64,000 bases of DNA, from positions 1,860,001-1,924,000 of the forward strand of contig OZ244063.1 in the NCBI GenBank assembly GCA_965215535.1. The letters run 5' to 3'. The notes under the pieces are model-generated. The model ran no database searches. It was not told the DNA's origin and worked only from the letters and a program-made list of their open reading frames with translations. The stretch comes from Bin94 sp965215535. Its GTDB lineage: Bacteria; Gemmatimonadota; Gemmatimonadetes; Longimicrobiales; Gaopeijiaceae. The translations under genes and the position numbers were made by a program. Below, one piece after another: positions 35,266-42,770 of this stretch. The stretch's first letter is position 1. Every line of letters begins with the position of its first letter.

Positions 35266-36216
35266 TCATCTTTGCGGGGATGCTTCGCAGCGCTTTCGCC
35301 AGTACCGCGCCAGACCCCACCACGAATCGCGAAATCCCGACGCAATTTCATATGTTTTTGTGCTTTGGGCATCCAGATCATTGCCCAGGCGCGCGGTCAT
35401 CCAGGCGGCGAAGGCTTCGGCCCGGTCGACGTCGCTGGCAAGGTCGTGTCGGTCAAGAGATTGTCGCACCCAGTCGGCCCACGCATCCAGCTCGCTGTCA
35501 AGCTCGGCGAAGTGTTGCACAATATTGTGATATGATCCGAAGTGCGTCGGCACAATTCGCTCTGGATTCCGCGCCAGAATCCGCTTCATGCTGGCCTTCC
35601 ACTGCGGCACATCGATGTCGGGAGGTGGCGTGACCGGCAGCACCGGACCCGTGCCGACGCGAATGCCACCCACATCGCCCACCCACGCCGTTCGGGTTGC
35701 GGAATCGAAGTATGCAACATGATGACGCGCGTGACCCGGTACATAGGCAACATCGAAGCGCCGCCCGCCGATGTCGAGATGCGCGTCTTCGTCCACCCGG
35801 GTGAGCGCGGCAGGGGGCACAGGCAGAAACCGGCCCCAGAGCAAATCCATGGCGTCGCCGTAAATGCGTTCGGCCGAAGCAAGAAGCCGCGCGGGATCGA
35901 TCATGTGGGGGGCGCCGACGCTGTGAACAAACACTTTGGCATGAGGTGTTTCGGCAAGGAAGGCGCCGGTGGCGGTCGCGTGGTCAAGGTGGATGTGCGT
36001 AAGCAGGATGGCACGGATATCGGCGAAATCATGGCCGAGCGCAGCCAGTCCTGCGCGCAGGGATGGGAGCCGCGCCTCGGGGCCGGGATCGACCAGCGCA
36101 ACTCCGCCCTCGGGCAGCGCCAGCACCCCAACCCCGATGATCGAGGGGCGTCCCTGGTGAAAGAGGTCGATGAGGGCGTCGCCGTGGCCGAGATCGTGGA
36201 TGGCAAATTCGCTCAA
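35266..36216 (-). CDS. Metallo-beta-lactamase-fold hydrolase
   Basis: A 316-residue cytoplasmic protein of the glyoxalase II/lactonase-like metallo-beta-lactamase group. Metal-binding motif HIHLDHA, then further metal ligands in GHARHH (C-terminal half), and WVGDVGG. No signal peptide. The start is TTG 36216 (reads MSEFAIHD), overlapping the stop of the upstream S9 peptidase gene by 4 bases, which fixes the start well. The substrate is unknown. The C-terminal helical domain (about 230-316) resembles that of thioesterase-type members. Confidence 0.85.
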   Translation of the reverse strand: MSEFAIHDLGHGDALIDLFHQGRPSIIGVGVLALPEGGVALVDPGPEARLPSLRAGLAALGHDFADIRAILLTHIHLDHATATGAFLAETPHAKVFVHSVGAPHMIDPARLLASAERIYGDAMDLLWGRFLPVPPAALTRVDEDAHLDIGGRRFDVAYVPGHARHHVAYFDSATRTAWVGDVGGIRVGTGPVLPVTPPPDIDVPQWKASMKRILARNPERIVPTHFGSYHNIVQHFAELDSELDAWADWVRQSLDRHDLASDVDRAEAFAAWMTARLGNDLDAQSTKTYEIASGFRDSWWGLARYWRKRCEASPQR

Positions 36217-38300
36217 TGCAGATCTCCGGGGCCGTTGTCCTGCTGGGTCGTCATCGGACTCTGGTGTGTTCCCCACTTCTCGAACCACTTGCGGAGATAC
36301 AGTTGCGTGCGGAGGAAATTGGAGGGGCGGCGACTTGTGCCATGCCATTCGCCCTGAAAGCGCACCATGACCGTGGGCACGCCCAGATATTGCAATGCCT
36401 GGTACATCTCTTCGGTTTGCGGCATCGGTGTGCGAATGTCCATCTCGCCGGTCAGAAACATGGTCGGAGTTGTGACATTGCCTACATAGAAGATGGACGA
36501 TCGGTCGATCCATTCGGCCGGGTCTTCCCAGAAGGGCTTCTCAAAGGTTCGCATATAGCTGATTGCGTCCGATGTGCCCATGGCCGAGATCCAGTTGACA
36601 ATGGGACAGTTGGCCGATGCCGCGCGGAAGCGATCGGTATTGCCGACGATATAACTGGTCAGGATGCCGCCGCCGGAGCAGCCATAGACAAAAAGATTGT
36701 CCGGGTCGATATAGCCGCGGGCAAGCACCTCGTCCACGCCCTTCATGAGGTCGGGAAAGTCGGCGCCGGGGTAATCGTGATTGATGGCATTCGCGAACTC
36801 CGTTCCGTAGCCGGTCGAGCCGCGGGGATTGGTATACAGAACGACATAATCATTCGCGGCATGTTCCTGAAATGCAAAGTTGAAGCCGCCATTGTACATG
36901 GCATGGGGGCCGCCATGAATTGCCAGCATGAGCGGATAGCTGTGCGACGGATCGAATCCGGGAGGCTTCACAATCCAGCCCTGCACCCGAAAGCCGTCGG
37001 TGGATGCGTACCAGATCTCTTCCACCTCGCCCAGTTGTACATGATCGAGCAGGTCGGCATTGACCCTGGTCAGGCGGGTGACCGCTTCGGGGTGGGTAAG
37101 GTTGAAACGGTAGATGTCGCCCGGCTCATGCGCGCTTGCAATGGTGCCCACCGCCACGCCATCGGCAGAGAAGGAAGACATTGCGAAGAGCCAGTCATCT
37201 GATGTGAGCATGCTCACGCCCCGACCAAGCGAGACAAAGTGAAGCTGGCGGTAGCCGTCGCGACTGACATTGAAGTAGAGGCCGCCGCCATCGGGCGCCC
37301 AGGTCATGGTCCCCACCTGGCGATCATGGTCCCCCGAGATAACCCGCGAACCCGATCCATCGCGATTCATGACATGAATTTTGACATTGCGATAGGTGTC
37401 GTCATGCGCATCGATTCCGGTATAGGCGATCAGGGAACCATCGGGCGAGGGGACTGGATTGGCGTCGGGGCCGCGGCGATGGGTAAGCTGCCGGATCTCG
37501 CCGCTCGCTACCCGAACCGCATAGATCTCGGATTCCTGCCAGTGTTCGGGGCGGTGCGCCTCTTCGTGACGGAAGGAGGTGAAGTAGATCTCCGTGCCAT
37601 CGGGACTCCATGCGATCGATGAATGATTCCAGTCGCCATCGGTGAGTTGCCGGGGAGTGCCGCCCGCCGCCGGAACCACAAAGACATGCGTCCAACCGGT
37701 ATCGACATACCCTACACCATCGCGTTTGTAGGCGGCGCGCTCCACAACCTTGGGCTCACGCTCCCACCGGGCGCCGGTCGGTCGGTCGGGAAGGCTGACG
37801 CCGGCAAACTCGGCCCGGTCATCGACGCGGCTGGTAAAGGCGATCCACTCGCCATCGGGCGACCAGCGCGGACCGGATGGAGCATTCTCCATGCGCGTCA
37901 CCTGGGTGGACAACCCCTCGGCATCCATCCAGCGCACATGGATCTGCGCGCCGCGGGGATCGCCCGGAGCCATATAGAGAATGCGACTGCCATCGGGCGA
38001 CCACAGCGCGCCACCGCCATCCACCAGATGCCGCTTCCGGGCCCCATCCACATCCATCATCCAAAGCGAGGACTCGCGCGAATCGCCAACCGGATTGATC
38101 CGCCCCCGCGTGTAGACAATGCGGCTGCCATCAGGAGAAATCTGCGGATTCGACACCGACTCCATCTCGAGATACTGCTCTAGCGCAAGGTGTTGCTGCG
38201 CCATTCCGGGCGACGCCACAGCAAGGAAGAGACCCACCGGCAGCCAGAGCGTGGCGGCGCGCAGAACGAAGGGGGAGGCAGTGGGGGAAGAACGCTTCAT
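36213..38300 (-). CDS. Secreted S9-family prolyl oligopeptidase-like peptidase
   Basis: A 695-residue exported peptidase. Signal peptide (residues 1 to about 35, ending SPGMAQ), N-terminal WD40/PD40 beta-propeller with repeated SPDGS motifs (about 40-420), and C-terminal S9 catalytic domain with nucleophile serine in GCSGGG, Asp in GEMDIRTP and His in WHGTS. The enzyme cleaves oligopeptides at the outer side of the cytoplasmic membrane. It forms a two-gene unit with the downstream metallo-hydrolase (4-base overlap). Confidence 0.92.
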   Translation of the reverse strand: MKRSSPTASPFVLRAATLWLPVGLFLAVASPGMAQQHLALEQYLEMESVSNPQISPDGSRIVYTRGRINPVGDSRESSLWMMDVDGARKRHLVDGGGALWSPDGSRILYMAPGDPRGAQIHVRWMDAEGLSTQVTRMENAPSGPRWSPDGEWIAFTSRVDDRAEFAGVSLPDRPTGARWEREPKVVERAAYKRDGVGYVDTGWTHVFVVPAAGGTPRQLTDGDWNHSSIAWSPDGTEIYFTSFRHEEAHRPEHWQESEIYAVRVASGEIRQLTHRRGPDANPVPSPDGSLIAYTGIDAHDDTYRNVKIHVMNRDGSGSRVISGDHDRQVGTMTWAPDGGGLYFNVSRDGYRQLHFVSLGRGVSMLTSDDWLFAMSSFSADGVAVGTIASAHEPGDIYRFNLTHPEAVTRLTRVNADLLDHVQLGEVEEIWYASTDGFRVQGWIVKPPGFDPSHSYPLMLAIHGGPHAMYNGGFNFAFQEHAANDYVVLYTNPRGSTGYGTEFANAINHDYPGADFPDLMKGVDEVLARGYIDPDNLFVYGCSGGGILTSYIVGNTDRFRAASANCPIVNWISAMGTSDAISYMRTFEKPFWEDPAEWIDRSSIFYVGNVTTPTMFLTGEMDIRTPMPQTEEMYQALQYLGVPTVMVRFQGEWHGTSRRPSNFLRTQLYLRKWFEKWGTHQSPMTTQQDNGPGDLH

Positions 38301-38416
38301 TGCGATATCTCCTGTATCTGTGGTGTGAGATCGGGGCAGCCGGCATCGACGCCCCGCGCGAAATCAGGTGCCACTCGAATGCCGCTCAACATGGTCTATG
38401 GATACGGACCGCTCTG

Positions 38417-39145
38417 CTATCCCAGCAAGCGATCGATGGTCAGAAGAAGCCCGATCCCGATAACCATGAGCGTTCCCAGCCGAATCGTCATGCGGTGCTG
38501 GAGATCTGCCAGGCCGGTCCTGATTTCCGTGGCGAGCTTTTCGATCTCGCTACGGATTTCGGTCTCCATCTGCTTCATGTCGGCCCGAATCCCGGTCTCC
38601 ATCTGCTCCATGTCAGCTCGGATCCCCGCTTCCATTTGCTTCATGTCGGCCCGGATCCCCGCTTCCATTTGCTTCATGTCAGCCCGAATTCCGGCCTCCA
38701 TTTGTTTCATGTCAGATCGAATCCCGGTCTCCATCCGTTCCATGTCGGCCCGGATCCCGATCTCCCCGGCCTCCATCTTTTCCATGTCGGCCCGGATCCC
38801 GATCTCCCCGGCCTCCATCTTTTCCATGTCGGCCCGAATCCCGGCGTCCATCTGCTCCATGTCGGCTCGGATTCCAGTCTCCATCTGCTTCATGTCGGCT
38901 CGGATTCCAGTCTCCATCTGCTTCATGTCGGCCCGAACGCTGTCGAACCACTGTCGGCCCACGACACGGAGATCCTCGAAATCCTGCCGGGTCGCGACAC
39001 GGAAATCATCGAGCTCCTGCCGGGTCGGAAACTCTTCCGTGAGGGTACCCGCGAAGGTACTGACCAAAACCGTGGCCTGGGTCTCGTCGAACCCGGCCTC
39101 GTTGCGCAGCCTTGTGGCTGCCTTCAGCGTATCGAATCCCATCAT
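38417..39145 (-). CDS. Membrane-anchored coiled-coil protein with 11-residue repeats (DUF1640/CCDC90-like)
   Basis: A 242-residue protein. Residues 1-65 match the start of DUF1640/CCDC90-type proteins (FDTLKAATRLRNEAGFDETQA). Residues 70 to about 208 are an almost unbroken series of 11-residue units of the form IRADMKQMETG, with two 14-residue units (IRADMEKMEAGEIG) in the middle; this predicts a long coiled coil with undecad rather than heptad periodicity. A C-terminal membrane helix follows (about 221-240). The frame is certain because the repeats keep it. Function is unknown; in eukaryotes CCDC90 relatives are mitochondrial calcium uniporter regulators, but bacterial ones are uncharacterised. 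Confidence 0.85.
   Translation of the reverse strand: MMGFDTLKAATRLRNEAGFDETQATVLVSTFAGTLTEEFPTRQELDDFRVATRQDFEDLRVVGRQWFDSVRADMKQMETGIRADMKQMETGIRADMEQMDAGIRADMEKMEAGEIGIRADMEKMEAGEIGIRADMERMETGIRSDMKQMEAGIRADMKQMEAGIRADMKQMEAGIRADMEQMETGIRADMKQMETEIRSEIEKLATEIRTGLADLQHRMTIRLGTLMVIGIGLLLTIDRLLG
38522..38938 (-). repeat. Tandem 33-bp and 42-bp repeats inside the coiled-coil gene
   Basis: About a dozen in-frame units of 33 bp, plus two identical 42-bp units side by side (38753-38836 region). Neighbouring units are near-identical in DNA, so they have multiplied recently by slippage or unequal crossing-over. The copy number is likely to vary between strains. Confidence 0.9.
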
Positions 39146-39594
39146 GGCCTCCTAATCATGCAGGGTTGCGAAGGGGAGCGCCACCCCCTGCCGGGAGGTC
39201 GCGCCCGCGGATGATGCCCAACGTGGGCTGTATCCGCACCGGCCAGACCCCTCGTTCCACGGAATGGATTCGATCCATTCACCACCGGAACCGACTGCCC
39301 GTGTGCGGAGACCGGCAGGCTGGGACAGGCCGATCAGAAAACCATCAGCAACTCCGAACCGGGCTCCCGTCGGCTTCTCCTTTCGTGCCGGCGCAACGGG
39401 GCGGAATCGCGGCTCCGGCCCCTGCGCGGGCCGGCCAGGGGGGCGACCGGGGGGACCGGGTGCGCGCGCACCCACTCATCCAGGGGGAAGACTTCGACGG
39501 CCCCGATCGGTCCTCGATCGGATGCGGACCGGGTACCCCGGCCTGGACGACAGCGTTGCCCTCAGACAGCTCTTGCACCTGTCCGCGACAGGGT
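39146..39594. other. Region without a recognised gene
   Basis: About 450 bases. Open frames are present on both strands but have only Pro/Arg/Gly-rich translations. It holds a 7-bp GC hairpin at 39415-39434 (separate entry) and lies between a repeat-rich gene and a decayed pseudogene. Confidence 0.5.
39415..39434. repeat. GC-rich hairpin, copy 1
   Basis: CCGGCCC, loop CTGCGC, GGGCCGG. The same layout with the same loop occurs at 60761-60780, where one base pair of the stem has changed on both sides (C-G to T-A). Confidence 0.5.
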
Positions 39595-40159
39595 TCAGTT
39601 TGTGCGCGCCACCAGATCGTACATGCGCACGTACTCTATATCCAGATCGTCGGTCCACACGCCGAGCAGGTAGTCTTCGCCGATCTCGAAGACCTCAAGG
39701 TTTGTCGGGATTGCGATAGTCCCGAGCGAGACCCCCGCGCTGTCGAAGACGGACCACAGTCGGGTCGGGAGGGAAGGGTTGTCGAAGTTTGTCTCTTTGA
39801 CCCAGGCGTCGCGGTGGGCCGCAGTGAGCGGGCGAGATGCGTTGGCGCGACGGACAATGCGAACGATCCGGTTTTGATGGCTGTCGATCAGGTCAATGTT
39901 GAAGTTGCGGGTGTTGCCGAAAGCCAGAAGATCGCCGTTGGCATCGGCCTCAAAGCTTGGCATGAAGGGATTGCGCACGCCCGAAATGTTGATAAGGCCC
40001 GCACCGCCACTTGTCCTCATGAGCCAACGCTGATCTCCCAGCGCTATCCACAACGGTGAAGCCATCGGCGACCGCACCCGGATCGGCGCACCCGAGGGCG
40101 AACAAAACCGGAACAATCGGTGCGCGCCCACATGTCGCCCTGGAGCCCTGTTCACACAT
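39595..40159 (-). pseudogene. Internally deleted 6-bladed beta-propeller lipoprotein
   Basis: The 5' part (from ATG 40159) encodes a lipoprotein-like start (VPVLFALGCADPG, then FTVVDSAG), a common beginning of Gemmatimonadota 6-bladed beta-propeller proteins. About 40040-40030 the reading changes frame, and from there to 39595 the translation follows the end of the same family (NPFMPSFEADANG, NLEVFEIGEDYLLGVWTDDL, VRMYDL). The middle of the protein, which I estimate at 150 residues or more, is missing. The simplest reading is a single internal deletion with a frameshift. Note that the same bases give a continuous 209-residue frame from 40224, but its N-terminal part is not protein-like. Confidence 0.65.
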
Positions 40160-40229
40160 TTGTCGCACGCCTTTTCCGCTTCCGGATTCATTCGGGGCCG
40201 AAATGGAACCCTGCGCAGCGCCACCCTGC

Positions 40230-40829
40230 CTATGTTTGCGAGGTCGGGTCCGATATCTCCGCCGAGCCCGAGAGGCTGGGTCGCAGATCGAGGGTGACCT
40301 CGGCGGCAACGTGCCCGATGTCGGCCCGGTCCTTGATCGCGTCGCGAAGCCGGGGCTCGATCTTGCGGTAGGCGGCCATGACGCCGTCGCGGAGACGGAG
40401 GCGCAGAACCTTCATGGCATTGACATCGGGACGGCTGGTGCGGGTCTGTTTCCTGGCCTCGTCCAGATCTGCGGGAATGATCCGGAAGGGCACAACCCCG
40501 ACATCGTCGTGGCGTTCATTGTCCAGATAGTGGATTGAAACGCTGACATCGCCGCGGGCGGAGCGATCCCGAATGTCGCCTACGGTCTGGAAACGGGCGG
40601 CGAGAGGCTCCATCGCAGCCTGCCGCGCGGCGCTCCGGTAGCTGGCCTCGACCAGAGCAAAGAGGCGGCGCAGGCGCTCCGGGGTGGTCGCGTCGGGGTC
40701 CGGCGCGGTGGAGTCCATCTCCTTTCCCCTTGCCTGACGATCGTTCAGCGAGAGAACCCGGTCCATATCGCGATCCCGGCCCCGGTCGATGCGGTTCAGG
40801 ATTCTGTCTGTCATTCGATTGTATCTCAT
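40230..40829 (-). CDS. Hypothetical protein
   Basis: A 199-residue, charged, soluble protein that I do not recognise. Residues 1-40 are rich in Arg and Asp (ILNRIDRGRDRDMDRV). The remainder is predicted alpha/beta: a helix with ALVEASYRSAARQ, strands VSVSIHYLD and VVPFRIIPADL, a basic helix (MKVLRLRLRDGVMAAYRK) and a helix RLRDAIKDRADIG. The start ATG 40829 is supported by a good site (GAGGA, 6-7 bases upstream). It lies beside a pseudogene in a patch of non-core DNA. Confidence 0.6.
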   Translation of the reverse strand: MRYNRMTDRILNRIDRGRDRDMDRVLSLNDRQARGKEMDSTAPDPDATTPERLRRLFALVEASYRSAARQAAMEPLAARFQTVGDIRDRSARGDVSVSIHYLDNERHDDVGVVPFRIIPADLDEARKQTRTSRPDVNAMKVLRLRLRDGVMAAYRKIEPRLRDAIKDRADIGHVAAEVTLDLRPSLSGSAEISDPTSQT

Positions 40830-41128
40830 TTGCTGTCCTCATTTCTGTCATCGAAACCGGAAGGGATCACGCCCCGGACAGAGGCGGTGGTTCAGTCATT
40901 TTGCGGTTCAGGATCCGGCAGTCCGGCAATCCGCGCGGGGAAGCGGAGATCGGAATTGCCGACCCGGTCGTTGCGGCGGTAGCTTTGTGGCCCCATCCGA
41001 ACGGTGCTCCAACGGCCCCCGACGCTTCCGGGAAGTGCAAGGAAGTGCACGGCAGAAGGAAACCCAATGTCGCACATCGAGCAATCACGCACATCCAGTC
41101 CCGACCATCGACCGATGATCCCCACCCC
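40830..41128. other. Divergent intergenic region
   Basis: About 300 bases between the hypothetical gene and the operon beginning at 41129. No gene or clear promoter was found. The frame of the next gene is open through it, but has no start with a signal peptide before 41129. Confidence 0.45.
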
Positions 41129-41992
41129 ATGATCCTTGCGCGATTCGGGCCATTGGGCAAGTCCGCCACTCCACCGCCCCTCCTGGCGGCGGCGCTTTTG
41201 ACGGCTCCGGCTTCGGCATTCGCCCAGGAGATTGATCTTGGCTACAGGGTACCCGCCACCGAAGCGATCCACTACCGGGTTGAGAGCTCGACCCGGCAGG
41301 AAATGACTTCGCCGCTCGGAAATATAGGCTATTCCTTCGACACCGAAATCATCCTCGCCGCCACCTTTGCCGAAACACCCGGGGGATTGCGCGTATCCGC
41401 CACGGTGGACAGTGTGCGGGCGACGGTTACCGGCCCATTGCAGACGCGCGAGCTGGCTCCGGAGATCAGGGGCGCCTACCACCTTCGTCTGTCTCCGCGC
41501 GGCGAGGTTCGCGCGATCGCTCTGCCCGAGCTGCCCGGCATGACCGCAGCGGCCATCCCCATCAGCGCAGTGGCCCACGAGCTCTTTCCCCGTCTTCCGG
41601 GAACCCGCGTCGCCCCCGGCCATCGGTGGCGCGGCAGGGTGAGATGGACGGTCGAGGGTTCGCAGGGCCCGGCGACCACAAACGACACCGAATTCCGCTA
41701 CATGCTGAGAGACGATACCATTGTTGCCGGACGGACGTTACTGAAGATTGAACTGGTCGGAGAGGGCAGACTCGAGGCGCAGACAACGATGAATGGGGTG
41801 TCGGTCGCGCTGACGGCATCCGGTTTGGTTGAAGGGTGGGCGCTTTGGGATCCCGGCGACGGAGTTCTTCACAGCATGGAGACCCGCTATGCGTACGCGG
41901 GAAGTGCGGCCACCGCGCTCGGAGCCTTGCCCGTCACGGTACGGAGTCGCACAATACGCGAGAGAACAAGAATCGCCGACAATCCTCTATGA
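41129..41992 (+). CDS. Exported beta-rich protein, paralogue of the 55568 gene
   Basis: A 287-residue exported protein. Signal peptide to about residue 31 (APASAFAQ), then a repeated-strand domain whose layout is shared with the protein at 55568-56476: YRVPATEAIHY versus YRLPAPPAATY at the start, LFPRLPGTRVAPGHRW versus IFPRLPGQEAEPGAMW in the middle, LLKIELVGEGRL versus LSKIELTGDLRI, and a WALWDPGDGVL versus FLLWDRERGLV end. It may belong to the DUF6263-like group (inference). The start is ATG 41129. It is the first gene of a five-gene operon with a Yip1-like protein and a TRAP transporter. Confidence 0.78.
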   Translation: MILARFGPLGKSATPPPLLAAALLTAPASAFAQEIDLGYRVPATEAIHYRVESSTRQEMTSPLGNIGYSFDTEIILAATFAETPGGLRVSATVDSVRATVTGPLQTRELAPEIRGAYHLRLSPRGEVRAIALPELPGMTAAAIPISAVAHELFPRLPGTRVAPGHRWRGRVRWTVEGSQGPATTNDTEFRYMLRDDTIVAGRTLLKIELVGEGRLEAQTTMNGVSVALTASGLVEGWALWDPGDGVLHSMETRYAYAGSAATALGALPVTVRSRTIRERTRIADNPL

Positions 41993-42062
41993 CGACGCCC
42001 GTCTCCCCCCTCCCCGCTGCCAAAGACCCCATTCCCAATCCGAAACGAACCGAGGCCCCGGA

Positions 42063-42770
42063 ATGAATGACAATCTGCCGAGCGAAATGAACGCCCCTGC
42101 AGCGCAAGACCAGACGCTTCCTCCGCGTCCGCCCTTCTTCAGGCGGTTGTGGATGGTTCCGGTGACGCCGACCGAGCTCTTCACGCTTCTGGCGCAGAAC
42201 CCGGCCTGGTTCCCCATGACGCTCTTTGCCATGGCGGTCGGCACGCTGGGCGTGATGGCGATTCCGAGCGAGCTGATCCGGGAGATCTCCATGCAGGGCC
42301 AATCGCCTGAAGCTGTCGAGGCGATGAGCGCCATGTCGTCAACTCTCCTCAGGACAATGACGCTCGTAGGCACCTTTGTGGGGATCCCGTTCATGGTCGT
42401 TTTCTCCAGCGTGGTCGTCTGGGTGATCTTTTCCTTCATGCGCGGCGACGAAGCCCGCTTCAAGCAGCACCTGGCCGTGGTGGCGCACACCACCGTGATT
42501 ACAGTGGTGATTCCGACACTCGTGAATGCGGCCATCGCGCTCGCGGGCGGAACGCCGCCGACGTTCACGTTGGGAAGCCTTCTCCCCATGCTGTCCGAGG
42601 GGTATCTGGCCAATGTGCTGAATGGGCTACAGCTCTTCAATATCTGGGGAGCGCTGGTCGCCGGGATCGGGATTGCGGCCATTGATCCGCGGCGGAGTGC
42701 GACCCCCACCGCTGTCATCACCCTTGGTCTGGTGATTGCCATCGCGATGGTGCTCGGAGTCTTCCGCTGA
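42063..42770 (+). CDS. Yip1-family membrane protein
   Basis: A 235-residue membrane protein. A Pro-rich cytoplasmic N-terminus (FFRRLWMVPVTPTELFTLLAQNP) precedes five hydrophobic segments (about residues 48-66, 95-125, 140-162, 168-190, 210-232), the pattern of bacterial YIP1/DUF1282-type proteins. Function in bacteria is unknown. The ATG 42063 lies 70 bases after the previous stop. Its own stop overlaps a CTG that is the best start of the next gene. Confidence 0.72.
   Translation: MNDNLPSEMNAPAAQDQTLPPRPPFFRRLWMVPVTPTELFTLLAQNPAWFPMTLFAMAVGTLGVMAIPSELIREISMQGQSPEAVEAMSAMSSTLLRTMTLVGTFVGIPFMVVFSSVVVWVIFSFMRGDEARFKQHLAVVAHTTVITVVIPTLVNAAIALAGGTPPTFTLGSLLPMLSEGYLANVLNGLQLFNIWGALVAGIGIAAIDPRRSATPTAVITLGLVIAIAMVLGVFR

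Noticed and set aside
39146..39594. A possible gene in the 450-base gap
   Set aside because: Translations on both strands are Pro/Arg/Gly-rich and match no domain.
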